64,000 bases of DNA from Kappaphycus alvarezii. Its lineage: Eukaryota; Rhodophyta; Florideophyceae; Gigartinales; Solieriaceae. Made by a program: the position numbers and the translations under genes. The notes below the pieces were generated by a model, which saw only the letters and a list, made by a program, of their open reading frames with translations, was not told where the DNA came from and did not search any database. The stretch is taken from the NCBI GenBank assembly GCA_002205965.3, contig NADL03000613.1, positions 310,001 to 374,000 on the forward strand, in the 5' to 3' direction. Positions 33,985-43,837 of the stretch are shown here, piece by piece (position 1 is the stretch's first letter; each line of letters begins with the position of its first letter).

Positions 33985-34085
33985 CTCTACCTGCCTCACC
34001 CACCAACACTCTAAACCTTTTCAAACGGGTGCAGGAAGACGCTCGGGCAAGAGTTCATTGGCACGACGAGGTAGAAGTCGTAATA
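33985..34085 (+). pseudogene. LINE fragment, plus strand (post-RT linker)
   Basis: Translates as SPTNTLNLFKRVQEDARARV HWHDEVEV and aligns with PTNIQTQLNRVQHEAWAKTF WQDEA at about 34668-34742. Only the linker between RT and the CCHC finger is kept. Confidence 0.6.
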
Positions 34086-34139
34086 TATTCGAGAGGGCGG
34101 AAATGTGAGGTGATTTAATATTTGAAAGATATGGTTGGT

Positions 34140-35610
34140 TTTTGAGCGTGGTTTGGACGACTGAACTTTTCAGTACAGTACTGTCCGGTCCTGCATGTTG
34201 AAGACCCTCGAGACTGGTTCCACATGCACCGGATCTGTGCCTCGGCGTGCCTGGTAACCCACGCGTTCAAGCTCGCCGACCCCAAGCACGCATCCGCTGC
34301 TGCGGTAGAGTATGACACAGTGCAGGAGTTATCGTATGCAGCACTACTCTGCATCACCCTCACACCAAGCGCGTGGAACCAAGTCTGTCTACCCATTCCT
34401 CTCGGAGGCCAAGGGTTCTCCGTTATCGCCCCGTTTCTACATGCTGCTGCGGCCGCCAGCGTCATAGACGCTGCACTGACCCGTGAACGTTCTGCTGAGT
34501 ATACTACCACGCAATCCGCCGCCCTTCTGGGACGCAGGTTCCGCGGGGACCGAGCCTTCTCCTGGCCCAGGCGGTGCGGCCTCCCCGCCAGTATTGCCTT
34601 GGACTACCCGGACGCACGTACTCCAGTGACCTCGGACCTTTTGACCCGACCGCACTTGCTACCACACCCACCAACATCCAAACTCAACTAAATAGGGTGC
34701 AGCACGAGGCCTGGGCCAAGACGTTCTGGCAAGACGAAGCATAGGCAGCCTCCCCCAGCCCGGATCAACACAGTGCCCACGAAATCAGGCGCCGGATACG
34801 TGGGCTATGCCTCCGACACAGCCCCGCCGCTGCTTTCCTCTCCGTCCACCCAACCAATGCTACCAAGGTGTCGCGAGCCCACTGGACCGTCATGCTATCC
34901 CGTCACCTCGGATTGCCGGTCTACACCGACTCACTCCCGATAACCTGTCAGCATTGCAAGCGACGCATGGATCCTCTCGGCGATCACGCGGCCGACGTCT
35001 GCCTCGCCGGGTTTGGCCGCACACATCGTCACAACGCCCTCCGCGACGCGCTCGCATACCATGTCTTCCGTGCCGCCGGGATTGACTGTCAGTACGAAGG
35101 TACGAAGTGCCTCTCCTCATCCCTGGCACAGAGCTTCGGCCCGCGGACATCCTTGTCCAGCCCCCCACCAATCCGAGCAACGAAGACACACGGCCTGTCG
35201 CGTGCGACATTACCGTCGTCTCCCCGTTCAAAGCCGCCGTCCGCACCACGGCCACCTCGGCCGCTGGCGGTGCTGCTGCATTGGCGCACCGTGACAAGGT
35301 ACGGGACCTGGAACGCAAGCTGTCGCGCCGCCCCCCTGCGCCGTCCGACACCCCGACCCGTGCACCGAACCGTTTCAACCGATTGCGTTTGATTCTCTCG
35401 GTGCGCCTGCCCCACAAACAGTTGTTTTGCTCGAAGAGTTAATCCCGCGAATAGCGCGGAGGTATAATGCGAATGCAGGCGTGATTCGCCGGCGTGTGTA
35501 TCAGCGCCTTAGTTGCATCATCTGGTCCTCTATCGCTATGGCTATCTGCTCGCGCACGCCGCTGCACGTGACCGACGTGTACCATCCGGTTAGTTGCTAG
35601 CCCTATACAG
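34140..35610 (+). pseudogene. LINE with C-terminal CCHC finger and restriction-like endonuclease, 5'-truncated
   Basis: Order of parts: post-RT region NQVCLPIPLGGQGFSVIAPF (34378-34440) followed by Ala-rich helices; a linker (to 34742); LPVYTDSLPITCQHCKRRMD PLGDHAADVC (34910-35000), a C-x2-C-x8-H-x4-C zinc finger; GRTHRHNALRDAL; a frame change near 35120; LRPADILVQP and VACDITVVSPFKAAVRT (35190-35250), the PD-(D/E)XK-type nuclease core; then EELIPRIA, RRVYQRLSC and the stop TAG (35598-35600). In such LINEs (R2/NeSL-like group) the nuclease nicks the genomic target and the RT copies from the nick. The RT itself is missing, and frame changes mean it is not functional. Confidence 0.8.
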
Positions 35611-36164
35611 TAGTCGGATCCTGCAGTGGACACCGTAGAAACCATTTGATGTAAACTTTTTGAAGTGTAGGGTATTTGCTGTACTGTACTGTATTGTTAC
35701 CTCTTGCAGCTCAGTGCTTTTTACCCAAGGATGTGTCATTTTTTGATAAACATGGATGGTGCAGACTAATTTACAGTATGAATGGTTGATCGATAACATT
35801 ACAGTAGTTGAAATGCACACCTGCTGCATTATCTGAATCATGTTGCAGTATCACTGGGCTATACCGTACTGTACAGTACTGTACCGTCGAAAATACCCCA
35901 TATACGGCACAGCGCAGTTCAAAGGCAGTCAAACGCAACGCCCGAATGCTATGGGGCTACACCAAACGCTGCAAACTCTGGTGTAAGGATCAGAAAAGAA
36001 CGTCGCCCCTCCACCACAACCGAGCATTGTCACATTCACCTTCTCGCCCACAGTTTCACCTGCTCAGTTTTCGTCGCCGCTCATCTGTATTGCCTTCAAC
36101 CCACCACTTCAATCGCCCCTCTCAGCCGCCCATGTGAGCCAAACGTAACATCCCTACCATCGTC
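35611..36164 (+). promoter_or_regulatory. Upstream region of the glycosyltransferase-like gene
   Basis: About 550 bp between the LINE and the ATG. It contains the symmetrical GTACTGTACAGTACTGTAC (35868-35886) and other TACTGTA half-sites near 35676-35695. No TATA box is obvious. The last 150 bp are C/T-rich, as is common near starts in compact algal genes. Confidence 0.35.
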
Positions 36165-37601
36165 ATGCCTTCCATGCCTTTCTCCCGACGATCCGCACGT
36201 TCCGACGCAAAGCATCTTCCCACCCCCTCCACTCGCCGCCATCTGAAACGTGGTCGCACTCCGCGCTCATGTATTGTTCTCCTAATTTTCCTCTCTCTTT
36301 GCGTGGTGACTTTTCTGTTCAATCGCTTCCGATCTACTCCTATTCCTCTCCTTTCCCACCAGCCAATTATCTCCCCTACTCGCACATCTCGTCGCTCTGC
36401 GGCTGCGGGTAAACTTTCCATTATCGTGCTTTTTCATGCTGAGTATGACTCCTTGAGATATGCGGCAAGGTCATGGGTCACGAATGGTCTCATCAATGTG
36501 GCCGATGAGCTTGTTATCTTTTTGAACGGCCTTCCTTCCCCTGTAGCCACATTGCTTTTGACCCGCGTTCCAGAACTAAGGGCCGTACAGGATGTTGGCA
36601 AATTACGAATCGTCCCGAACTTCGAGAATATGCCTCTGGGCTTGGCAATTGCAAAGATGGTCGAACTTGCAAAGTATGAATATGTCTTATTGCTGGAAAA
36701 GGACTGGGAGCTCATTGAGCCATATGATGTCGTGTTTAGTAGGATTATTGATTCAAAGGTCCTGCTCAAGGAGGGGGTTGCTGATGTCGTGCGTCATCGC
36801 CATCGCATTAACCCCGGTGTTCCGCTCCATGCCCTCATCATGCATCAGGGTAGAGAGGAGTCCATATTGAGAATTCAGAAGAACCTCCTTTGCTATACTC
36901 ATCACTGGCAAGATGATCCCACCTCCTCGTATCCAGGACAGGGGCTTATGTGGAAATGCGGAAGGGGTACCAATCAGGCCGCCGATCTGGATGAAGCACA
37001 CATATTTTGCGCAGCGTCAGAGCATTGTCAGTGGACTAATAACCCTGTTGTCTTTAAACGTCGCTGGTTTATTGACGAGGTTGGTGATGAGTTTAAAAAG
37101 CAATACCAGATTGAAAAGGAAAAAGAAGGCGCCGATTCACCCTTCTTGGACTTTGAATATTACACAAACTGGAGGTCATATGCCTGGACAGATAAGAATT
37201 TCACTATTGCCGTCGGTACAGGACTGTTTAGACACGCTGAGCAAAATGAGCAGATTAACTTCAATACATTTTGGTATGCCCATTACCGACTAACCGTTGA
37301 TTTCGAAGAAGTGCGCGATCAGTATCTTGCCAATGAGACAGAGTTCAAGAAGCTCGGCGGTGTTCACGCCCCTCCGGGTGTCCAAATGCCGACCATGATG
37401 GAACGCTATCCAGTCGATTTTGCGCGAAAATACCATTGGAATCAAACGTTTACCGGTACTATCGCCACCCAACGAGAAATGATCAAAGAGGTCTACGAAC
37501 CTTATTTGGACAAGTATCGTGTGTTGACTGATAAAGAGTGGAAAATTTCTGGCGCTGACTCTGCAAAGCATCTAGGACTGTTGATTGGCGTTCGGTTGTG
37601 A
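36165..37601 (+). CDS. Type II membrane protein with glycosyltransferase-like luminal domain (478 residues)
   Basis: This is the only long, uninterrupted, protein-like gene in the window. The N-terminus is basic and Ser/Arg-rich, followed by one hydrophobic segment at residues 36-52 (CIVLLIFLSLCVVTFLF), the layout of a Golgi type II enzyme. The luminal domain opens at about residue 83 with KLSIIVLFHAEYDSLRYA and DELVIFLNG. It continues with NFENMPLGLAIAKMVELAKY and VLLLEKDWELIE (177-184), where EKDW sits at the place of the metal-binding DxD of GT-A folds. Three N-glycosylation sequons (NFT, NET, NQT) occur in the distal half. The start is the first ATG in frame. It is probably an enzyme of glycan assembly; donor, acceptor and linkage are unknown. 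Its stop (37599-37601) overlaps the frame of the next gene segment. Confidence 0.8.
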   Translation: MPSMPFSRRSARSDAKHLPTPSTRRHLKRGRTPRSCIVLLIFLSLCVVTFLFNRFRSTPIPLLSHQPIISPTRTSRRSAAAGKLSIIVLFHAEYDSLRYAARSWVTNGLINVADELVIFLNGLPSPVATLLLTRVPELRAVQDVGKLRIVPNFENMPLGLAIAKMVELAKYEYVLLLEKDWELIEPYDVVFSRIIDSKVLLKEGVADVVRHRHRINPGVPLHALIMHQGREESILRIQKNLLCYTHHWQDDPTSSYPGQGLMWKCGRGTNQAADLDEAHIFCAASEHCQWTNNPVVFKRRWFIDEVGDEFKKQYQIEKEKEGADSPFLDFEYYTNWRSYAWTDKNFTIAVGTGLFRHAEQNEQINFNTFWYAHYRLTVDFEEVRDQYLANETEFKKLGGVHAPPGVQMPTMMERYPVDFARKYHWNQTFTGTIATQREMIKEVYEPYLDKYRVLTDKEWKISGADSAKHLGLLIGVRL

Positions 37602-38693
37602 CGGCGCTTCATGGAGCCACTGAAAAGGCCATGATGATTGCCCCACCAGAAATGCCTCATGAGATGACTATCACTCTCGTGACAAGTCTCCTTGACATTG
37701 GTCGGAATGACTTAGCCAAAGATGACTACCAGTTTAAGCGAGATTTCAAAATGTATCTGGATGCAATGGAGGAATTGGCTCAAACACAAATATCCAAAGG
37801 TTGTCTACACGACACAAGAGGTCGTCGATGAGATGATGCCCAGAATAAGCAATGAGACAATAGAATCAACCAAGTTTGTGATAACTAGCCGCGATGACTT
37901 GAGAAACAAGTGGCTAGGACCCGATAATTACGAAAAAGTCCAGGAGATTCGAACGTCTAAGGAATGGTCTAACAGAGCATCGTGGCTGGAGAACTCACCA
38001 CAAGGGGGCCTGAAAGACTACAACCCGCTAGTTATGTCCAAGATGTTCATGATGCGTGACGCGGCAAGAGAGAACTACTGGGAAACGAGCCACTTTCTGT
38101 TCTTGGATGCAAAGCACAACTGTCAGCGCCCGAAGGTCTTCACACCAAAGAATGATCACATTATCGCGCCCACATGTTTGGAAAGCTACTTTTGACACAT
38201 TTCGATTACACGCCTAGTAGTGAAGTGCACGGGTTTGAATATAAGGCCTTCAACACGTACTGCAATCAAAAGAACGTCATGAGAGACAGTTAGTGAAGGT
38301 TGGCCGAGGTGGCATCTTTGGTGGGTCGGCGTTTATACTTGAAGCCATCACGGCAATGTACGATGTCGTTCTTACAGCGACTTGAGGGCTGGACTGATGG
38401 GCACTGAAGAAAACATATTATCAATACTTTTCTATCAGGTACCACAGTACATTGACGCATTTAGTAACAACTGGGCGTGCCCGGACAACCTGAAAGGTGA
38501 TCACAAGTGTGCAAGTATGGAGGATCATCAGGGCTATAATTGCGCCATTTTCGACTGGGTCGGTCGCGATGCCGTCGAGGGGAAGATAGCACCCCAGTTT
38601 AACCATATTATAAACCTACAATGTGCGCCTTGGTTATACAAACATTTTTCAGAGAAACCCTTACAAGGATTGATGCACCAGAAAACGCGTTGA
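37598..38693 (+). pseudogene. HtrL/YibB-like (putative glycosyltransferase) gene, frameshifted
   Basis: Blocks of one domain lie in successive frames: TITLVTSLLDIGRNDL and RDFKMYLDAM (37660-37770); a frame change; VVDEMMPRI, LRNKWLGPDNYEKV, IRTSKEW, ASWLENSPQGGLKDYNPLVM SKM and LFLDAKHNC (37800-38120). Next come LLLTHFDYTPSSEVHGFEYK AF (38183-38250), GRGGIFGGSAFILEAITAMY (38300-38362) and LMGTEENILSILFY (38399-38440), then CAIFDWVG. The D-I-G start, NSPQ-YNPLVMSK and D-x-x-H-C-like positions match HtrL/YibB family proteins, which resemble sugar-transfer enzymes. Four frame changes and a TAG make it non-functional as read. Upstream, frame 37598 stays open back across the stop of the 478-residue protein, so both may have been one two-domain protein. 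Confidence 0.65.
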
Positions 38694-38699
38694 AAAGCT

Positions 38700-38926
38700 G
38701 CCATGGCATACATCAAGTATACTTTACATCGAAAGCTGTACAAGCAATAAGGGCTTCGGGCAGCGTACCTACAAGTAGAACCGGTGAGTAGGAGACCACG
38801 ACAAGTTTTGAAAACAAAATCTAAAGACCAGTGTCTCGTTCCTGCGATCCATCTATTTACATGGCACAAGACAGCAGATGGGTATCAACCGCCAATATCA
38901 CGGAGGGCCAGCGAGGAAAAGCACGA
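38700..38926. other. Spacer between convergent genes
   Basis: About 230 bp between the end of the plus-strand pseudogene and the 3' end of the minus-strand gene. I see no feature in it. Confidence 0.6.
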
Positions 38927-40933
38927 TCATATTTCATTCACTAGTGCATGACGTGGCAAACGAATTGATCTCCCACGACCTATTCTGAGCTTCGCTGAGG
39001 ACTTGCTACACCCTCGTTGCCCAACTGACCCGAAGCACAGTTCCTTTGCAATCGGAGATTGCATGAACTTGAAAACGGGTTCTTCTAAGGCGCCAGGGCG
39101 ATATGGATAGCATACCGTCCAGCGCTGTAAGAGTTGAAAGGCAGCGACTACGGCAACGATATCCATGATTCCCTCGGCCTCGAATAGGTCATGAATTGAA
39201 GCCGCTTGGGCAGGTCGCACTAGGGGTTTGGGGATGGCATCGGGGTTTTTGGCACCTCGACGGGAATTGCGGCGAGACGCCTGCGCCACGTCGTGAGCCA
39301 ATAAAAGCACCGCTACCTCTTCCTCTGAGAAGATGCAGTAGTCAGTGTCATCTTGATTAGCGTCGTCGTCATAGTACTCCACACCATCTTCTACCGGTGC
39401 AGCACGACATTGCTCCTCGTCGGCCTCCAGGATAGGTGAAAAGTTTTCGTAGGGATTGGTGTAAATGTCATCCACCTCGGGATCTTGTGCCTCCTCTAAT
39501 GCGTAGTCCTCCCCGCATTGATCGCATTCAATCCGTCAACCTCCGGCACCTCTGGATTATCACCAAGATCATAAAAGCTCTTATCCTGCTCTTCCAAGGT
39601 GGGATCACACAAGTCACCGCGGGATGTTTCGGTGCTAGTCGAGCTCTCGTCTTCGCTGTCACTGTCATCAACCTGATGAAGCTCTGTTTGCAACTCGGAT
39701 TGTGGCTGCCACTCAGCCGCCCTTCCACCGTATTGATCGACGTTCGACAGCTGGCACTCCACCCTGGGTTACCATGAATCGGATCGCCTACGAGACTTGC
39801 TTGCTTTCCAGTAGTAACGGATAAAGCACGCTTGCGGATGGAAAAGGTGCTTGCGAGCGAACGCTCCTTTGTGGTTGAGCTTTCTCCTTCTACACCCGGA
39901 TGGAATTCATCGAAGACTTCGCTCCTTGTTCTTACGCGTTTTCTGATATCCGCGTAGACAGTGGGAGGGGGACTGTTCGGCGGAGTGCTGACACTCGAAA
40001 CCGTTGTCGTCGTAGTAGTACTACTAGAGACTGGAACCTGATCCCTCCGCGTCCTCCGAAGCACTCTCTGCAGCATGACCAAAAAAGGGAGATCCATGGC
40101 AGCTGCCAGTTGATCACCACTCATGCCAAAGCGATGCGCCAAAAATGCAAAATGAGCTGTCAACACAGCATTCTCAGCCAACCTAGCCAACACATATCCG
40201 ATCAAACAGCGCATTGGCGCCGACACGCCGACACCCTTGCCTAAGAGCACAGCGTCAATAATGTACACGAATATAACCCTGACACTCGGATTCCTAATAT
40301 GCGACAAATACTCGGGCGCAAAGCCCATGCGATGGGTAAGAAATGCATCTTGGGCACGACGCGCAAGCGGGAAAGACGCGAGCCACGTCGCCTTTGCAAG
40401 ACGACGCACAGCACGTGCTGCAAGTCGACAGCGGAGCGGCTCGGCTACCTTGGCGGCGACTCTACTGCCAAGTCTCGAACGGGCAGAACTTAGGGAAACG
40501 ACGGTGGCAGAGTCCGAGGCGGAGGGGCCGGAAACACTATCTGTTATTTCGGAGGTGGTGAAATCATGAGGATGCTCCAAGGAGAGGAGTGTGGAAATTG
40601 CGGTGTGAAAGGCGGTGACGGCGGATTGTAGGGCGGCGGATTGTAGTTTTGAGGTGGAGATGAGTGCGCGGGTGTGGTGGGGAATGGCGGCGGGGATGGA
40701 GGAAACGGCGGTGAGGAAGGGGAGTAGGGTGGGGTCGGGGGTGTTGTTGTCGGGGAGGAGGGTAAGGAGGGAGAGGTATGCGTTGTAGGCCGGGGATGAG
40801 CGGGGAGGTAGGGGAGGGGGGAGGGGCGCGAGGAAAGGGAGGCGAGGAGGTGGCGGGTGAGTTCGGCGGCGGCGACCGGGGGAGGTGGGGATGGGGGTGG
40901 GGAGAAGCGAAGGGTGGTGGGACGGCGTGGCAT
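38927..40933 (-). CDS. Unrecognised proline-rich/acidic protein, read in four successive frame segments
   Basis: I do not recognise the family. From the ATG at 40933 the first segment reads MPRRPTTLRFSPPP and VAAAELTRHLLASL. Near 40830-40800, in a C-rich run, the frame changes to one reading SPAYNAYLSLLTLLPDNN through VAAKVAEPLRCRLAARAVRR, RIFVYIIDAVLLGKG-like hydrophobic helices and LARLAENAVLTAHFAFLAHR FG (to about 39765). A third segment (39762-39545) is acidic (DDSDSEDESSTSTE). A fourth (39540-38927) starts ECDQCGEDYALEEAQD, is acidic, then has IHDLFEAEGIMDIVAVVAAF QL, and ends NEI-stop. Each change moves the frame the same way, so three changes restore the original phase. Sequencing or assembly errors in homopolymers, a pseudogene or frameshifting are all possible. 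Two hydrophobic stretches suggest membrane contact. Confidence 0.5.
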
Positions 40934-41400
40934 GGCTCGAATTTGTCGGGGGCAAGCGGATGGGAATGAGGAGTTGGGGAGGGCGGAGGGGTAAGGTAGG
41001 GGTGGGGATGGTGGGTATTGGAAGGTATTGATGTATGGCAGTGGCAGTACGAGGGTTGGTCAAACGGAAAGAAAAATGTGGCGAGTGATGAAGCGGTTTG
41101 ATGGGTGTCAACTACATGTATCCATCACTCGCGAGATTCGGCGAATGCGACGGGTGAGGTGTCCTTTATTATGATCCTAGTGTTGTGCACTGTACAGTAG
41201 CGTAGTGTGTCGTGGGGCACTGTCTACCACTACAGGTAGATCGACGGCTGTCAAAAGCTTGTACTGCTTTTTTATTAGTCTACCATCAAGCCCTTTTCTT
41301 AATTTGTTTTTGTTTTTGTCGGATACTGTACTAGCTAGCTAAAGTATGTAGTGCAGAGTCTCCACTCTACTGTACTGTACAGTACATGCCGAGGAGGTAA
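40934..41400. promoter_or_regulatory. Upstream spacer of the minus-strand gene, with TACTGTAC motifs
   Basis: A 5'-side region relative to the minus-strand ATG. It is G-rich on plus close to the gene, then carries CACTGTACAGTAG (about 41188-41200) and ACTGTACTGTACAGTACATG (41365-41385). Confidence 0.35.
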
Positions 41401-41411
41401 AAGTGTTCCAT

Positions 41412-41768
41412 TCAATGGAACAGCTTTATGTGCAAATTCAAAGGGTAACTTGTTACCGTGGTTTTGCACAATGTCATAAACGTAACACTCTTCTCCCGCC
41501 CTATCGGCCGGTTACCCTCGACCTTTTGAGAAGGGCGGGCGGTGAACACCGCTGATTGGATCTTGATATGCCATTGACCTTTTAATAGTATCCTGTCATT
41601 GGCTATCCCGGCATGAGGCTGAGGGAAGGTAACTCCCAAGTTATTTAACATTTTATCCTCTCCCAAAAATACTTTACTGTAAAGTCCCTGCTTAATTTTG
41701 ATTAAAATTACGCGTTCTCCTTTTCCGCCAACAAAATCCAATCCAACATTCTGCCCAGTGCTGCTCAT
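41412..41768 (-). CDS. Weak 118-codon ORF of unknown nature
   Basis: It opens with ATG and has mixed composition (GLDFVGGKGERVILIKIKQG), with no domain or signal recognised. No second copy or neighbouring element supports it. It may be chance; listed because it is the only ATG-started ORF above 100 codons in this spacer on the minus strand. Confidence 0.2.
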   Translation of the reverse strand: MSSTGQNVGLDFVGGKGERVILIKIKQGLYSKVFLGEDKMLNNLGVTFPQPHAGIANDRILLKGQWHIKIQSAVFTARPSQKVEGNRPIGREKSVTFMTLCKTTVTSYPLNLHIKLFH

Positions 41769-43099
41769 TCCCTCATTCGAGTAACACTGGCAACCCCTTA
41801 ACGCTGTCGGCCCCCGCTCCAGACGTCAGGAATATCCGCACCACTGACACTGACTATTATCTATTATCTACTGAATAAACTTGGTTACAAACCTTTTGCT
41901 ATCATAAAATAGTCAAAAACGAAAAACGCACGCAAGATCGTGGCAACTTTCTGTCGTCGTGTCTCTTTTCTTGGCCATTCGTCAATAGCCGCCCGCTTAT
42001 GCCACGGATCTTGGCAATCTGCCGGCAACCTTCCTGGTTGGTTTAGATAACTGATTCTTTTTTTACTCTGTTGATGTTGACATCAACTTCGAGCTGCTTT
42101 GGCTTCAGATGATCCAACCACAAGCCCGTATTTGTAAATCTACCGTACTGTAACCACCAATCTCAGCACTACATACAGTAATGTCAGAGCAATACTGAGT
42201 ACAGTACTGGTAACCTTATCATCACACTTGTTTATGCTGTACCAATGTAATGGTTGACAGGGTGGCTTTGAACTTTAGTACTGTACTTCCCCAATTGAAA
42301 CGATACCTATCTTTCTTTCCTCTCGGGCACTTGATGCTTCGTGCCAGCTGTTACATACATACAGTACTCCGCTCCTGCATTCCAACCCTGCAGTGTTCCC
42401 ATCAAGCAACCGCTGCGCGGGCCGCATAGAGAAGTCTTTCCGCTCCCAGACGTCAAGTCCGCAGTATTCTCCCCACCGCCCCGCCTCTGAAAGACCTGGT
42501 TCGCGAAAACCCCGAATCCAGCGGCGGTAATATGAGAACTGTGTACTGTATCACAGTACGGTGGCCCTTGAGTATGCCGTGCTGTACTGTACTGCCAGCT
42601 CCAAAATTACAGCCTTAAAACCAATCTACCCTGCCACAGTGCACTGTAATACACCAGGCGTACAGTATGCTACTGTACAAATACATGGCTAGTTCCCAAC
42701 TGTAATGTCAGTTCATTTTGTACATTCGAACTACAAACGCTTTGAAATACATGAGTACAAGGCATCGGCACGACCGCAATCGCAACATACTGTACTGTAC
42801 AACGCCCACCTCCCAATCACATCCGATCCTAGCCCTCATTACAATGCACCCCTGAAACAAACCACAATCGCTTCCTACACCTCTGGCCCACGAGACCCAA
42901 TGCCACGTGATGTGTAGCAGGGCAGCCAGACCCAATGCCAGTAATCTGGGCCACATCTACCCGTACGCCTCGTAATCCAGTTATCCGCCACTGGCGCCCA
43001 GCGGCATTCTCGCTTGCAAGTGATGTCGCCGCAATTCCTGCACGCATTCCGCGGAACCACGTGCATGCTTCGTGTAAGTGCACGGATGACACTTGCAGC

Positions 43100-43330
43100 G
43101 TATGCGTGTGTTGGATTGTCGTTGGGGTGTTTGGTAGATTGTTGCGGTGCGGCGGTTGCGGGTCGGGTTTTCGTTGGTGGTGGTTTGTGCTGTGGGGGCG
43201 GCGGGCGGCGCGAGAGGGAGGGAGTTGTGGCGCGTTTGGGGAGTTGGGGGGGTGCTGGGAGATGAATAAGGGAAAGCGCTTTTAGGTCTTGTGTACCGAG
43301 TGTGTGCGTTGGGAGTGGGGGTGGGGTGAG
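43100..43330 (+). repeat. G/T-rich tract
   Basis: Contains many G runs of three to eight bases (GGGGGCGGCGGGCGG near 43193-43207, GGAGTTGGGGGGGTG near 43239-43253). It could form G-quadruplexes; no function is indicated. Confidence 0.6.
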
Positions 43331-43493
43331 ATGTTACTCAGCGGATGGGTTCGCGGTGTTGGCGTGCTAGACTGCGAGTGTATGGAGTAGTGTTGGGCCT
43401 TTACGAATCGCATAAAAAGCGGTTTGCAAGCGGGTGGGGCGTGTTACCGTAAGTACATATCTTTTTGTGGTGACGATATACGGTACATTTGTA

Positions 43494-43524
43494 CATACTG
43501 TACTGTACTGTACTGTACTGTATG
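43494..43524 (+). repeat. Pentanucleotide microsatellite (TACTG)n
   Basis: Five to six tandem TACTG units, which may have grown from the TACTGTA motif common in this spacer. Confidence 0.9.
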
Positions 43525-43837
43525 CATGTACTATAGTGCCCGTGTGGCTTTCGTACTGTGTACGGAGTCCTCACACTTGTGCAAAGTGGTACTGTACTGT
43601 ACAGTTGTAGATTCATACGGATACGTGTGGATCGTGGACAGCTTTATCAAATGCAAGCAGCGTTGGAATGAAGTCTGAAAGATATCAGTACAGTACTAAA
43701 AACTGTATTATGTCGCGCCCCACAACATGCAGAGTTTAGCCACCCTATTCAAACATAATTATTTTAGGTTTGTTACAGTGGGGTATTCAAGACTATGCAT
43801 GTTGCACCTGCATATGTCTGTGGTAAAGTAATCTACA

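Larger units (their letters stand above)
41770..43830. other. Spacer rich in TACTGTAC palindromes, no supported gene
   Basis: At least ten TACTGTA/TACAGTA sites occur here (for example 42198-42210, 42278-42286, 42540-42560, 42580-42595, 42662-42680, 42787-42801, 43585-43602, 43686-43697). GACCCAATGCCA is repeated directly at about 42894 and 42930. ORFs such as 42935-43285 follow base composition and have no protein features. Confidence 0.5.

Noticed and set aside
37598..38693. Bacterial gene transfer, because HtrL/YibB is best known from bacteria
   Set aside because: HtrL/YibB-like domains also occur in eukaryotes, and base composition matches the neighbouring 478-residue gene; no evidence for recent transfer.
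39528..41111. 527-codon minus-strand ORF taken as one gene
   Set aside because: It begins with TTG upstream of a better ATG in another frame (40933), and its last ~75 codons are a non-coding-looking frame while the acidic coding signal moves to the next frame at 39762. I merged it into the four-segment gene.
42708..43285. Cys/Trp/Gly-rich ORFs on both strands
   Set aside because: Overlapping in several frames, composition follows the G-rich tract, no motif.
43494..43524. Interstitial telomere repeat
   Set aside because: (TACTG)n is not a known telomere unit and equals the local TACTGTA motif.
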